Positions 1 through 6,363 of a stretch of DNA of 7,203 nucleotides are shown here, piece after piece; within the stretch, counting starts at the first letter, position 1; each line of letters starts with the position of its first letter. The notes under the pieces were generated by a model. The model was not told where the DNA came from, searched no databases, and saw only the letters and a program-made list of their open reading frames with translations. This DNA comes from Candidatus Cloacimonadota bacterium. Its GTDB lineage: Bacteria; Cloacimonadota; Cloacimonadia; Cloacimonadales; TCS61. Location: the NCBI GenBank assembly GCA_027064945.1, contig JAMOPB010000433.1, positions 1 through 7,203 of the forward strand. The letters run 5' to 3'. The position numbers and the translations under genes are program-made.

Positions 1-439
1 ATTTTACACGTTTCACTTTTCGTACGTTTTTTATGCCTCCGGCAATACTGAAAGCTTCCACCAAATTTACCGGTTTGAAAATTTGATAAGATCCGGGTCT
101 GTTTACATAGCCAAATATATTTATTTTCTCATCATAAATTGAAGTAACATAAACAGGTATTATCGGGTTTGGAATATAAGGTTCCAGATTATTTTTGATA
201 ATCTCGCTTAATTGTCTTGAAGATAAATCTGCAATAATTAAGTTTCCTAAGATTGGATATTCTATAGAACCATCGGGTAAAATTTGTAATTCTTTGGAAA
301 ATTCAGGATGATCCATTACCTCGATGGAAATTCTGTCTCCTGCGGATAAGATATATTCGTTCGTTTCAGGTAATTGTTCCTGAGCAAAAAGTGACAGTGT
401 GAATATTAGAATCAGCAATAGCATTATTTTCTTAAACAT
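1..439 (-). CDS. Wza-like polysaccharide export outer-membrane protein (N-terminal 146 residues, cut by window edge)
   Basis: The protein belongs to the polysaccharide biosynthesis/export family (Wza, GfcE, KpsD type), which forms the periplasmic and outer-membrane channel for capsule or exopolysaccharide. The visible part starts with a signal peptide (residues 1 to about 19: MFKK, a Leu/Ile-rich core, then SLFAQ). A poly_export domain follows at about 28-100, with the family opening YILSAGDRISIEV and the LPDGSIEYPILG strand pair. The beginning of an SLBB domain lies at about 105-146 (IFGYVNRPGSYQI, then AGGI). No lipobox cysteine is visible near the cleavage site, so it may not be a lipoprotein as E. 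coli Wza is. The ATG at 437-439 has a GGAG ribosome site 5 nt upstream and lies 14 nt after the preceding LCP gene, which makes it the fifth gene of the operon. The C-terminal part, which would contain more SLBB domains and any outer-membrane segment, is outside the window. Family assignment is firm; the exact polymer is unknown. Confidence 0.93.
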   Translation of the reverse strand, partial: MFKKIMLLLILIFTLSLFAQEQLPETNEYILSAGDRISIEVMDHPEFSKELQILPDGSIEYPILGNLIIADLSSRQLSEIIKNNLEPYIPNPIIPVYVTSIYDEKINIFGYVNRPGSYQIFKPVNLVEAFSIAGGIKNVRKVKRVK

Positions 440-444
440 ATTTA

Positions 445-448
445 CTCC
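445..448 (-). promoter_or_regulatory. Ribosome binding site of the Wza-like gene
   Basis: GGAG on the minus strand, 5 nt before the ATG at 437-439. It lies within the 14-nt gap between the LCP stop codon (454-456) and this start, so the two genes share one transcript and probably initiate by reinitiation or coupling. Confidence 0.7.
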
Positions 449-453
449 AAAAT

Positions 454-1560
454 TTATTTAATATCGTTTATAGATCTATGATAAACATTCTTTTTCTCTA
501 TTTCATAGCCATCTAAGTCAGGCACATACATTTCCACTCCGTTATAATTTTGAATTACACCTGGCAATGTAAGTAATCTAAGCTTTGGATTTTTCATTTT
601 CCTATAGATTTGAACTAATTTCAAATAATCTTGAGTAGTCATATTTGTTTCTGCTTCTTTCATGATATTAGTTAGAATTTCACCTTGAAGATAGAAATTA
701 GAATCAGAGAACTTTTTGTACATACTTTGCATAAATTCTTTTTGCATTTCGATTCTTTTCAAAGAACCGGTAATTATCTGATGCTCTCTTCGTTTTGATT
801 TACTGATGAAGCTAATATATTCCCAAGCTAAAACACCATTAAGATTGTTCACACCTTTCGGTATGCCATATTCTGTAGCAAAATCGTCCGGAACCCGAAC
901 TTTTATTCCTCCCAAATAATCGATAAAATTTATCCAAGAAGGGCGTTTTTGCGTGAAATAATAATCTATTGTTTCAAGTGTAATCATCTTAACCGCACGG
1001 CCTAAAAATGGAACGCCTCCGGTAAGATATATTTCATACAATGATCTGGGATATTCATATTCGGGAGTTACTCTTGTGAACCATGGAATATGAGTAATTG
1101 TAATTAGATCAAGTTCAGGAATTATAGAGATTAACATATATGTTCTGGGTAAACCTGCATAAACAATATTTATTTTTCTACTAGGTTCCGGAAACTTGAT
1201 TTCATGAGTTTTAGGTTGAACAATTTTCTTACTTGGAACTTGTTTGTATGTTTTTTCAGGAAGAAATGGTATGCAATAAACTTCCCAAGGAATAACTTTT
1301 AGATCTGTATCGATGTTTCTGATATCAGCACGTTTATGCAGACCTTTTGCTTTAAGAATAAGCTCATATAATCTGGTTTCCTCGTCTATTTCATAAACCC
1401 CGCTATCATTAACAGCACCGCCAATTCCGGCATAAATAGGATTGCGAGAAACATCTTTAGTATTCCCCAAAATAGACCAAAGAGATAGGGATAGTAAAAG
1501 AGCCAATAACAGATAGATGATTATTAAAATGATGAGCTTTTTCTTTTTATGCTTATTCAT
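454..1560 (-). CDS. Membrane-anchored SLBB-LCP (LytR-CpsA-Psr) fusion protein, 368 aa
   Basis: LCP proteins transfer glycopolymers from a polyprenyl-pyrophosphate carrier to an acceptor outside the membrane. Residues 1-9 are basic (MNKHKKKK) and 9-30 form a transmembrane anchor. Residues 42-100 resemble an SLBB domain: GGAVNDSGVYEID, then L-x-E-L-I-x-K-A-K-G-L and a Cys-Ile-Pro end. The LCP domain spans about 130-280: SLYEIYLTGG (173-182), ID-Y-Y, SWINFIDYLGGIKVRVP (208-224), LNGVLAWEY (240-248) and RIEMQKEF (269-276). A TLPG strand is at 331-334. Catalytic positions look altered: the usual IPRDT reads IPWFT (158-162), and the R-x-R after the ALxY-like segment reads S250-x-I252. R269 and Q273 are kept. 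I chose the ATG at 1558-1560 because GAGG lies 6 nt upstream. Longer in-frame extension only reads the acidic tail of the upstream kinase gene out of frame as Met/Leu/Arg repeats. The gene overlaps the kinase stop by 8 nt. The LCP call is strong, SLBB fairly strong, and activity uncertain. Confidence 0.85.
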   Translation of the reverse strand: MNKHKKKKLIILIIIYLLLALLLSLSLWSILGNTKDVSRNPIYAGIGGAVNDSGVYEIDEETRLYELILKAKGLHKRADIRNIDTDLKVIPWEVYCIPFLPEKTYKQVPSKKIVQPKTHEIKFPEPSRKINIVYAGLPRTYMLISIIPELDLITITHIPWFTRVTPEYEYPRSLYEIYLTGGVPFLGRAVKMITLETIDYYFTQKRPSWINFIDYLGGIKVRVPDDFATEYGIPKGVNNLNGVLAWEYISFISKSKRREHQIITGSLKRIEMQKEFMQSMYKKFSDSNFYLQGEILTNIMKEAETNMTTQDYLKLVQIYRKMKNPKLRLLTLPGVIQNYNGVEMYVPDLDGYEIEKKNVYHRSINDIK

Positions 1561-4135
1561 CATAATCCTCAAAAATATTCTCAATGTCATCATCCTTAAA
1601 GTCATCATTCTTGAGCTCATCATCCTCAAAGTCATCTTCGAAATCATCGTCAAACACAAAGAATGCTTTGATAGAATTTACTAAATCAACCAAAAAGCTT
1701 GGATAATGAAACTTGCTTTTTTTAAATTTGGTTTTTTTCTTTCTTTTGTTATTATCATATTCGGAATATTTATACTTATTGTATCGGTAGGAATAATAAT
1801 CGTAGCTGTAATCTTCATATTCTTTATCAAAGATTGAATTTTTTGAATAATTTAGTATTGTACCGATAATTTCTGTATCAAATAATAAAATTCTTTTAAT
1901 TACTTTTTTGATATCATGGTATGTAGTGTGAAGAATTCTTGCAATTAAGATTACGCCGTCGGTATGTGGTAAAACTTTCAAAGAATCTGTTACATACAGT
2001 AGTGCAGGAGTATCAATCAAGATAAGATTGTAATCTTCTTTTAATAAATCAATAAGTTCGGTGAAACGATTACTGGCTAAGATTTTTTTTAAATCAGGTG
2101 GTTGTTTACCGGAAGGTAATAGATCAAATTCACAATCACCCAAATGTACAATGCAATCTTCCGGTCGAACCTGAGCTGTCAGAATTTCAGAAAGACCAAG
2201 ATTTTTCTCAGCATCGAGAATTTCAGAACTTTTTTTTAGATGAAAATCAGAATCAATTAATAAAACTCGATAATCTTCTTTGGTAAAAGCTGCTGCAAGT
2301 TGCAAAGCAATAGAAGTTTTTCCGTCACCTTTGGTAGGACTTACAATAGCATAAGTTTTGCTTAAATCATCAACTTGCATATATTTCAAATTTAAAGCTA
2401 GCAGCTGAGTAACAGCTTCTGATGTTTCTTTTTGAATTTCTTTTTGTTCAAGCTCTTCTTCAGTTTCTACAACTTGAAAAGGTAAAAATGGAGAAAAAGA
2501 ATATTTTGGGATTGTTCCGATTAGCGGTAGATTTATTCTTTTCACAAACTCGGAAACGCTTTTCACTCTATTATCCAAAAAATGTAGAAGAAATGCCAAA
2601 CCAAAACCGGCTCCCATTCCAAGAACTAATGCGATAAGAATATTCATCTTAAGTTTGTTGTTTATTGGATTATTGGGACGAACTGCTTTTTGTAATTGCT
2701 TGATTCTGCTAGATTCTATATTTGCAGAAAGGTTTATTGAATTCAATTGTTCTTGCAGATTAAGTAAAATAGCTTTTATGCCATCACGATCTCTTTGTAA
2801 TCTGCTTAATTCCATCTGGTAGCTAGGTTTTATTTGAGATTTCTCGATAATCCTCTTCAAGGCAATAATCTTCTGTTGCAAAGCTACTGCTTCGCCTTCT
2901 TTTGTTAAAAGGTCATTAATTAATTTTTGCTTAACAGGATTAGCTGTCATATTTTTTAATTGTATTTTTTCTTGTGCGCCTTCCGCAATCAGCTGTTTCA
3001 CATTATCAATATTTTGTTGGATTGCTTTTACTCTTGGGTGTTGTTCTGTATATTTTGTTAAAGCTCTAGCCAAATCAACTTCAAGGTTCATTAAACGAAC
3101 TTTTAGAGGTTCACTAAACGATGTTTGGGAAATAATATCATTATCTTCGCTTTCCAAATCGGATTTTATTTTATTTATATTGGCTCTTACCGCAGAATAT
3201 TCTACTTCAGCTGTTTGTAGCATCTCATGGAATTTTTGTACTTTTGATAAGTTGTCTTCAAAATCTGTAGAAAAAGCTTCGATATTATTTGCTTTGTAGA
3301 ATGCTGAAATAGCTTTATCCAATGCATCCAACTCATGTTGTTTTGACGCAATTTGTGTTTTTAGATATTCGATGGAATTATAAAATCCAACAGATCTCTG
3401 CTCGGCGTCATATTCTTGTAATGCAAGGAAGATGGTGTTTGCTATCTTAGCTACAGAATTTTGATCTTTATGAGTTACGGAAATTGTTATAATATGTTTC
3501 TCATCTCGTTCAGTATCACAAGAGATCATGCTTTGAATTTCAGAGCTACGGTAAATACTTTTTAATTTCCTGGCAACTCTATCTGAGATATCGGAAGATT
3601 TTATTATTTGTACCCAAGTGTTTATATCAAAAGATTGTTTGAACATGGGTTTATTATTAATTATTTGCAGCTCCATCAAATCTTCTTGAATGAAGACTTT
3701 TGTGCTTGCTTTATATATAGGCGTTTGTGACAAACTATAGGCGATTGCTAATACAACTGCAACAATGGTGATGGCAGTTATTAAGAATTTGTGATGATAA
3801 ATAATTTCAAGATATTCCGAAAGATTAATCTCTTCGTCATTTCCTTCTTGCATATTATTATAATACTCATCAGCATTCGGTGGAGCTAGAGTTGACTTTT
3901 CTGCCTTTTCCGGCTTATGTTCTTTATTTAACCCGGTTTTATGTAAACCATTATCAACGGAATCGTTACTAAAGGAATCATCAATTAGATAGTCATCAAT
4001 TATAGAATCATCGTTTCTATCTTGATTATTAATATCATTCTTTTTGTCATTAATGAATTCCTGGTCAGATTCAGATTGCTTTTTTCTTAGGTTTACTATC
4101 GAAAGCCTTTTACCGGAATTTTTATTTTTTATCAT
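1553..4135 (-). CDS. Wzc-like polysaccharide co-polymerase with BY-type tyrosine autokinase domain, 860 aa
   Basis: This protein controls chain length and export of exopolysaccharide in the inner membrane through cycles of tyrosine autophosphorylation. Residues 1-105 are a long acidic cytoplasmic extension. A Wzz domain begins at about 103 (INLSEYLEIIYHH), with TM1 at 117-136. The periplasmic part has long coiled coil at about 253-485, including the family signature YTEQHPRVKAIQQNI (362-376). TM2 is at 498-518, preceded by a Pro-containing RPNNP. The kinase domain shows Walker A SPTKGDGKT (599-607), Walker A' VLLIDSD (624-630), LPSGKQPPDL (673-682) and Walker B LILIDTP (704-710). Ten tyrosines fall in residues 773-793, the autophosphorylation cluster. 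Unusually, the cluster is followed by a Lys/Arg segment (797-808), a hydrophobic stretch (811-828) and an acidic tail (829-860, 20 of 32 Asp/Glu). The start ATG overlaps the upstream stop as TAATG; AAGGA lies 10 nt before it. Family call firm. Confidence 0.95.
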   Translation of the reverse strand: MIKNKNSGKRLSIVNLRKKQSESDQEFINDKKNDINNQDRNDDSIIDDYLIDDSFSNDSVDNGLHKTGLNKEHKPEKAEKSTLAPPNADEYYNNMQEGNDEEINLSEYLEIIYHHKFLITAITIVAVVLAIAYSLSQTPIYKASTKVFIQEDLMELQIINNKPMFKQSFDINTWVQIIKSSDISDRVARKLKSIYRSSEIQSMISCDTERDEKHIITISVTHKDQNSVAKIANTIFLALQEYDAEQRSVGFYNSIEYLKTQIASKQHELDALDKAISAFYKANNIEAFSTDFEDNLSKVQKFHEMLQTAEVEYSAVRANINKIKSDLESEDNDIISQTSFSEPLKVRLMNLEVDLARALTKYTEQHPRVKAIQQNIDNVKQLIAEGAQEKIQLKNMTANPVKQKLINDLLTKEGEAVALQQKIIALKRIIEKSQIKPSYQMELSRLQRDRDGIKAILLNLQEQLNSINLSANIESSRIKQLQKAVRPNNPINNKLKMNILIALVLGMGAGFGLAFLLHFLDNRVKSVSEFVKRINLPLIGTIPKYSFSPFLPFQVVETEEELEQKEIQKETSEAVTQLLALNLKYMQVDDLSKTYAIVSPTKGDGKTSIALQLAAAFTKEDYRVLLIDSDFHLKKSSEILDAEKNLGLSEILTAQVRPEDCIVHLGDCEFDLLPSGKQPPDLKKILASNRFTELIDLLKEDYNLILIDTPALLYVTDSLKVLPHTDGVILIARILHTTYHDIKKVIKRILLFDTEIIGTILNYSKNSIFDKEYEDYSYDYYSYRYNKYKYSEYDNNKRKKKTKFKKSKFHYPSFLVDLVNSIKAFFVFDDDFEDDFEDDELKNDDFKDDDIENIFEDYDE
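1567..1570 (-). promoter_or_regulatory. Ribosome binding site of the LCP gene, inside the kinase coding region
   Basis: GAGG on the minus strand, formed by the codons for Glu856-Asp857 of the upstream kinase. It is 6 nt before the ATG at 1558-1560 but only 3 nt before the ATG at 1561-1563, so it selects the downstream start. Because it sits just before the kinase stop codon (1553-1555), ribosomes finishing the kinase would end right on the next start, which suggests translational coupling. Confidence 0.7.
1577..1636 (-). repeat. Two tandem 30-bp coding repeats in the acidic tail of the kinase
   Basis: Two adjacent 30-bp units (1607-1636 and 1577-1606) match at 25 of 30 bases and encode DDFEDDELKN and DDFKDDDIEN (residues 834-843 and 844-853). 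A partial copy with Asp-Phe-Glu-Asp precedes them. The repeat explains how the acidic tail may have grown by duplication. It lies directly before the overlap with the LCP gene, so length changes of the tail would not disturb the downstream ribosome site. Confidence 0.85.
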
Positions 4136-5064
4136 TATTTTAAAATCCTTTTCCCGGATAATTTATCAAGAATAAGATCATAAGAAGAACTACTATCCAA
4201 ATTCATTATCTGTTTTATCCTAGCATTTGTTTTTTTTAACGACTCATCTTCCGTGTGTTTGTTTAGTGTAGGATATGGATCGATTTTAATATTATTATTA
4301 TCTATAGATATTTTAAGATACTCATGAGGATATTCCACAATAGCCGGCACAATTAGGTGTTTAAGTTTACCAAAAGTTTGTAATTCGGCATAATGATAAT
4401 GTCCTGAGATAATAAGTGATACATTGTTTTTCTTTAATTTTTCCAAGAACTTAATTTGATCATTTATTATGTTTCCATCTTCGAAGTAATTTAATTCAGT
4501 TAAGGGATAATGCACAACAAAAATTTTAGATTTACTTATGTTTTTTTCTAAAATTGAATCCAAATTTTGATTCATTTTTTTTGTATAAATTACTCCACCT
4601 GTTATTGGATCGATATTATCTACACCAATAATCAAAAAATTATCAAATTCTTTATACCAAATATTATTGGAAAAATTCGGCTGAGCTTCTTTAAATGTTT
4701 GTGCAAAAGTGGTTTTTGATATTCCTAAACCGGAGTTTGCCATTGAAAAATCGTTATTACCGATAACAACAAAATAAGGTTTATCAAGATTATCTAATAT
4801 TTGGTGTGATGCATCGAGATTCCAAGGTCTTGGTGTATTTAACAGATCTCCGGAAATTATTGTAAATTCAATATCAGGATCATTATTTATCTTTTCTACT
4901 GCACTTTCCAATATTGTTCTGCTAAGAGAAATTCTACGAGAAGTATCCGGCTTTAGTGTATTGCTGATTTCTAAATGAGAATCTGAAATTACTGCAAAAC
5001 AGATTGCATTAGCAATACTAATTATCAATAAATTAAAGAGAATAGTAATAATTTTTTTTTTCAT
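4135..5064 (-). CDS. Exported calcineurin-like metallophosphoesterase, 309 aa
   Basis: It is a two-metal phosphoesterase of the calcineurin-like superfamily, probably hydrolysing a phosphate mono- or diester in the periplasm. The N-terminus is a signal peptide (MKKK, hydrophobic 5-17, ANA at 18-20). The first metal motif comes soon after: D28-S-H30. Then SGD (71-73), GNND (102-105), VHYP with H185, and SGHYH (220-224, H222 and H224), the full set in the usual order. The GN(H/R/C)D motif normally has His at the second Asn position in many members; here it is Asn104, so the leaving-group chemistry or substrate may differ. The C-terminal 45 residues, rich in Lys, Ser and Asp, have no recognisable domain. 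The gene starts 5 nt after the ATPase stop, with TAGG partly overlapping that stop as a weak ribosome site, and shares one base with the kinase start. Because it is exported it is unlikely to dephosphorylate the cytoplasmic tyrosine cluster. Lipid- or sugar-phosphate turnover in polymer export is possible. Fold certain, substrate unknown. Confidence 0.9.
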   Translation of the reverse strand: MKKKIITILFNLLIISIANAICFAVISDSHLEISNTLKPDTSRRISLSRTILESAVEKINNDPDIEFTIISGDLLNTPRPWNLDASHQILDNLDKPYFVVIGNNDFSMANSGLGISKTTFAQTFKEAQPNFSNNIWYKEFDNFLIIGVDNIDPITGGVIYTKKMNQNLDSILEKNISKSKIFVVHYPLTELNYFEDGNIINDQIKFLEKLKKNNVSLIISGHYHYAELQTFGKLKHLIVPAIVEYPHEYLKISIDNNNIKIDPYPTLNKHTEDESLKKTNARIKQIMNLDSSSSYDLILDKLSGKRILK

Positions 5065-5069
5065 AAAAC

Positions 5070-5894
5070 CTATACTTTTTCGATGTCATCAAAAATAATT
5101 TTCATTTCAAGTTCGGTAATAAAATCTATCGATTCTGCATAAGCAAATTCTAAGGCAATTGTACAAGCACGATTAATCTCTCTTGGTATTCCTCCGGTTT
5201 TACTATAAATAACTTTCACAGCATCTAAACTAAAGATATTTTTTGTTTTAGTTACACAGCTTAATCGATAATCAATGTAATTTCTAACATCCTCAAAAGA
5301 GAGGTGTTGAAGATGATATCTCATTCCGATTCTTTGATCTACCTGAGGTAGGTTTTTGACAACGCTGATAAATTCCGGTTGTCCAATTAAGAAAATTTTA
5401 ATAGGAGCATAATATTCAAATCTTATATTTGTAAGATCTTTTAAAGCATCTAACGCTTTAGGTGCTATTTTCTGGATTTCATCTATGAAAATTAAAACAT
5501 CAAATTGTTCATAGCGTAATTTATCTTTTATGAATTCCTTTAAAATAGTTGTTAATTTATATTTATTTCTTGGTAGTTCAGTAGTTGTAGTTTCTGTGAT
5601 TTGGCTAACAATTTCTACCAGAATATCAACAAAACTAAAATCAGCGGTATCTAATGAAGCACAATAATGTATTTTTTCATCATATTCATAATATTCCAAT
5701 AATCTATTGCGAGTAGTTGTTTTTCCTGAACCAATTTCTCCTGTAAGAAGGCACATGTTGATATTCGGTGAGTCAACAACATACTTCATGCGCTCTATAG
5801 CTTCTTTATGAAATTCACTTTCATAATAGAATTCCGGATCAGTATCATCAGCAAACGGATATTTATTAAACTTCCAATATTGAAGAAAACTCAA
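5070..5894 (-). CDS. AAA ATPase of the ExeA / XrtA-associated type, 274 aa
   Basis: It is a cytoplasmic P-loop ATPase of the AAA_22/ExeA-like group; the closest pattern I recognise is the secretion ATPase found next to exosortase and exopolysaccharide genes. The start region has the family opening Y-W-K-F-N-K-Y-P-F (6-14), DPEFYYESEFHKEAIERM (19-36) and Walker A TGEIGSGKTT (51-60). Walker B is LIFIDEIQ (134-141, D138 and E139). IFLIGQPE (167-174) is the sensor 1 strand. DQRIGMRYHL (186-195) provides candidate arginine fingers R188 and R192, and TGGIPREINRAC (233-244) is sensor 2. There is no transmembrane segment and no C-terminal peptidoglycan-binding domain, unlike ExeA/GspA. The start codon is TTG at 5892-5894: an in-frame TGA at 5898-5900 rules out a longer form, the next Met (36) would remove conserved residues, and AGGAGGT sits 7 nt upstream. 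It is the first gene of the operon. No exosortase is visible in the window. Confidence 0.9.
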   Translation of the reverse strand: MSFLQYWKFNKYPFADDTDPEFYYESEFHKEAIERMKYVVDSPNINMCLLTGEIGSGKTTTRNRLLEYYEYDEKIHYCASLDTADFSFVDILVEIVSQITETTTTELPRNKYKLTTILKEFIKDKLRYEQFDVLIFIDEIQKIAPKALDALKDLTNIRFEYYAPIKIFLIGQPEFISVVKNLPQVDQRIGMRYHLQHLSFEDVRNYIDYRLSCVTKTKNIFSLDAVKVIYSKTGGIPREINRACTIALEFAYAESIDFITELEMKIIFDDIEKV

Positions 5895-5901
5895 ATCTCA
5901 G

Positions 5902-5908
5902 ACCTCCT
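5902..5908 (-). promoter_or_regulatory. Perfect Shine-Dalgarno AGGAGGT for a TTG start
   Basis: AGGAGGT on the minus strand, 7 nt before the TTG at 5892-5894. It is the strongest ribosome site in the window and is paired with the weakest start codon; together with the in-frame TGA at 5898-5900 it decides the start of the ATPase. Confidence 0.88.
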
Positions 5909-5925
5909 TATTTTTTTATAATAAT

Positions 5926-5954
5926 TAATTGTTTTCAAGGAATTTTATTGTCAA
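5926..5954 (-). promoter_or_regulatory. Possible promoter of the polysaccharide operon
   Basis: A consensus -35 hexamer TTGACA lies at 5949-5954 on the minus strand, about 55 nt before the first start codon and in the right place for the operon promoter. The -10 is poor: at 17 nt spacing it reads CAATTA. A better TATTAT (5918-5923) is 25 nt away, too far for a standard sigma-70 promoter. The whole stretch is A/T-rich, so the match may be chance. Confidence 0.35.
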
Positions 5955-6039
5955 GAGTAAACTTAAGAATGGTGATTCGTAAAATAAATTTTTATCCCGA
6001 ATAATGTCATAGAATTAAAAGTAATCAAAATAATGGATT

Positions 6040-6060
6040 CGCAAAAAGTCCGATTTTGCG
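6040..6060. repeat. Short inverted repeat, 7-bp stem
   Basis: CGCAAAA (6040-6046) is complementary to TTTTGCG (6054-6060) around a 7-nt loop. It lies about 150 nt upstream of the operon start, outside the candidate promoter. It does not have a following T-run that would make it a good terminator on either strand. Function unknown. Confidence 0.5.
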
Positions 6061-6070
6061 GGATTTTCTT

Positions 6071-6163
6071 TGTCCACGAATTACACGGATAAACACGGAT
6101 ATTTTATTATGGTTTATGGTTTGTGTTTCTCAATTAAAAATTTAGAATTAAAAATTAAACATT
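6071..6163. repeat. Dispersed repeat, copy A
   Basis: The first 58 bases (6071-6128, starting TGTCCACGAATT) match copy B at 6430-6487 with four differences, all transitions. After that the element continues as 7-bp words ending in TT (CTCAATT at 6129-6135, AAAAATT twice, TAGAATT, AAACATT). The CCACGAATTACACGGAT type of word is one I recognise as a recurring intergenic sequence in many environmental bacterial genomes. Orientation is arbitrary. Confidence 0.85.
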
Positions 6164-6256
6164 CTTCAGTCTTATCGCTGTTTTCATGAAGTTGGTTAAA
6201 TAAGCGGATAATGTTATATTCCAATTGTAGCGCATCTTGCCAATTTGTGAAAATTC

Positions 6257-6275
6257 AACAAGCTGGCAGCTTGTT
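6257..6275. repeat. Inverted repeat with 9-bp arms
   Basis: AACAAGCTG (6257-6265) and CAGCTTGTT (6267-6275) are exact complements around a single central G. A hairpin would open to a 7-bp stem with a 5-nt loop. There is no T-run after it, so a terminator is unlikely. It stands immediately before the heptamer tract at 6279. Confidence 0.6.
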
Positions 6276-6278
6276 CTA

Positions 6279-6348
6279 CTTTCTGCTTACTACTTACTTC
6301 CTTTTCCCTTTTCCCATTTCACATTATACATTTTACATTCTACATTAT
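6279..6348. repeat. Heptamer-periodic tract 1 (ten consecutive 7-bp words)
   Basis: Read in steps of seven, the DNA falls into ten words that change gradually: three starting CTT (6279-6299), two identical CCTTTTC (6300-6313), one CCATTTC (6314-6320), then four of the form ACATTNT (6321-6348). The last four form a true tandem array. The pattern resembles the short tandemly repeated 7-bp sequences described in heterocystous cyanobacteria, but the words differ. Function unknown. Confidence 0.7.
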
Positions 6349-6363
6349 ACTCTTGCATTAAAG

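Noticed and set aside
1561..1659. 33-residue longer N-terminus for the LCP gene
   Set aside because: The extra residues are a Met/Leu/Arg-rich reading of the kinase's acidic repeat tail in another frame, before the basic and hydrophobic anchor; the ribosome site at 1567-1570 fits the start at 1560.
2098..2286. Small plus-strand reading frame
   Set aside because: It lies antisense inside the kinase domain and has no recognisable protein features.
2422..2637. Small plus-strand reading frame
   Set aside because: It is antisense to the TM2-to-kinase linker of the Wzc-like gene; its hydrophobic look comes from the complement of Glu/Lys-rich codons.
5070..5894. Transposition helper ATPase (TniB/IstB-like)
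   Set aside because: The AAA domain is of the related ExeA type, but the N-terminal YPF...DPEFYY...H-x-E-A pattern and the EPS gene context fit the secretion/XrtA-associated group; no transposase or terminal repeats are nearby.
5895..6040. Riboswitch or structured leader before the operon
   Set aside because: I found no long conserved-looking stem set or known aptamer core; the region is simply A/T-rich.
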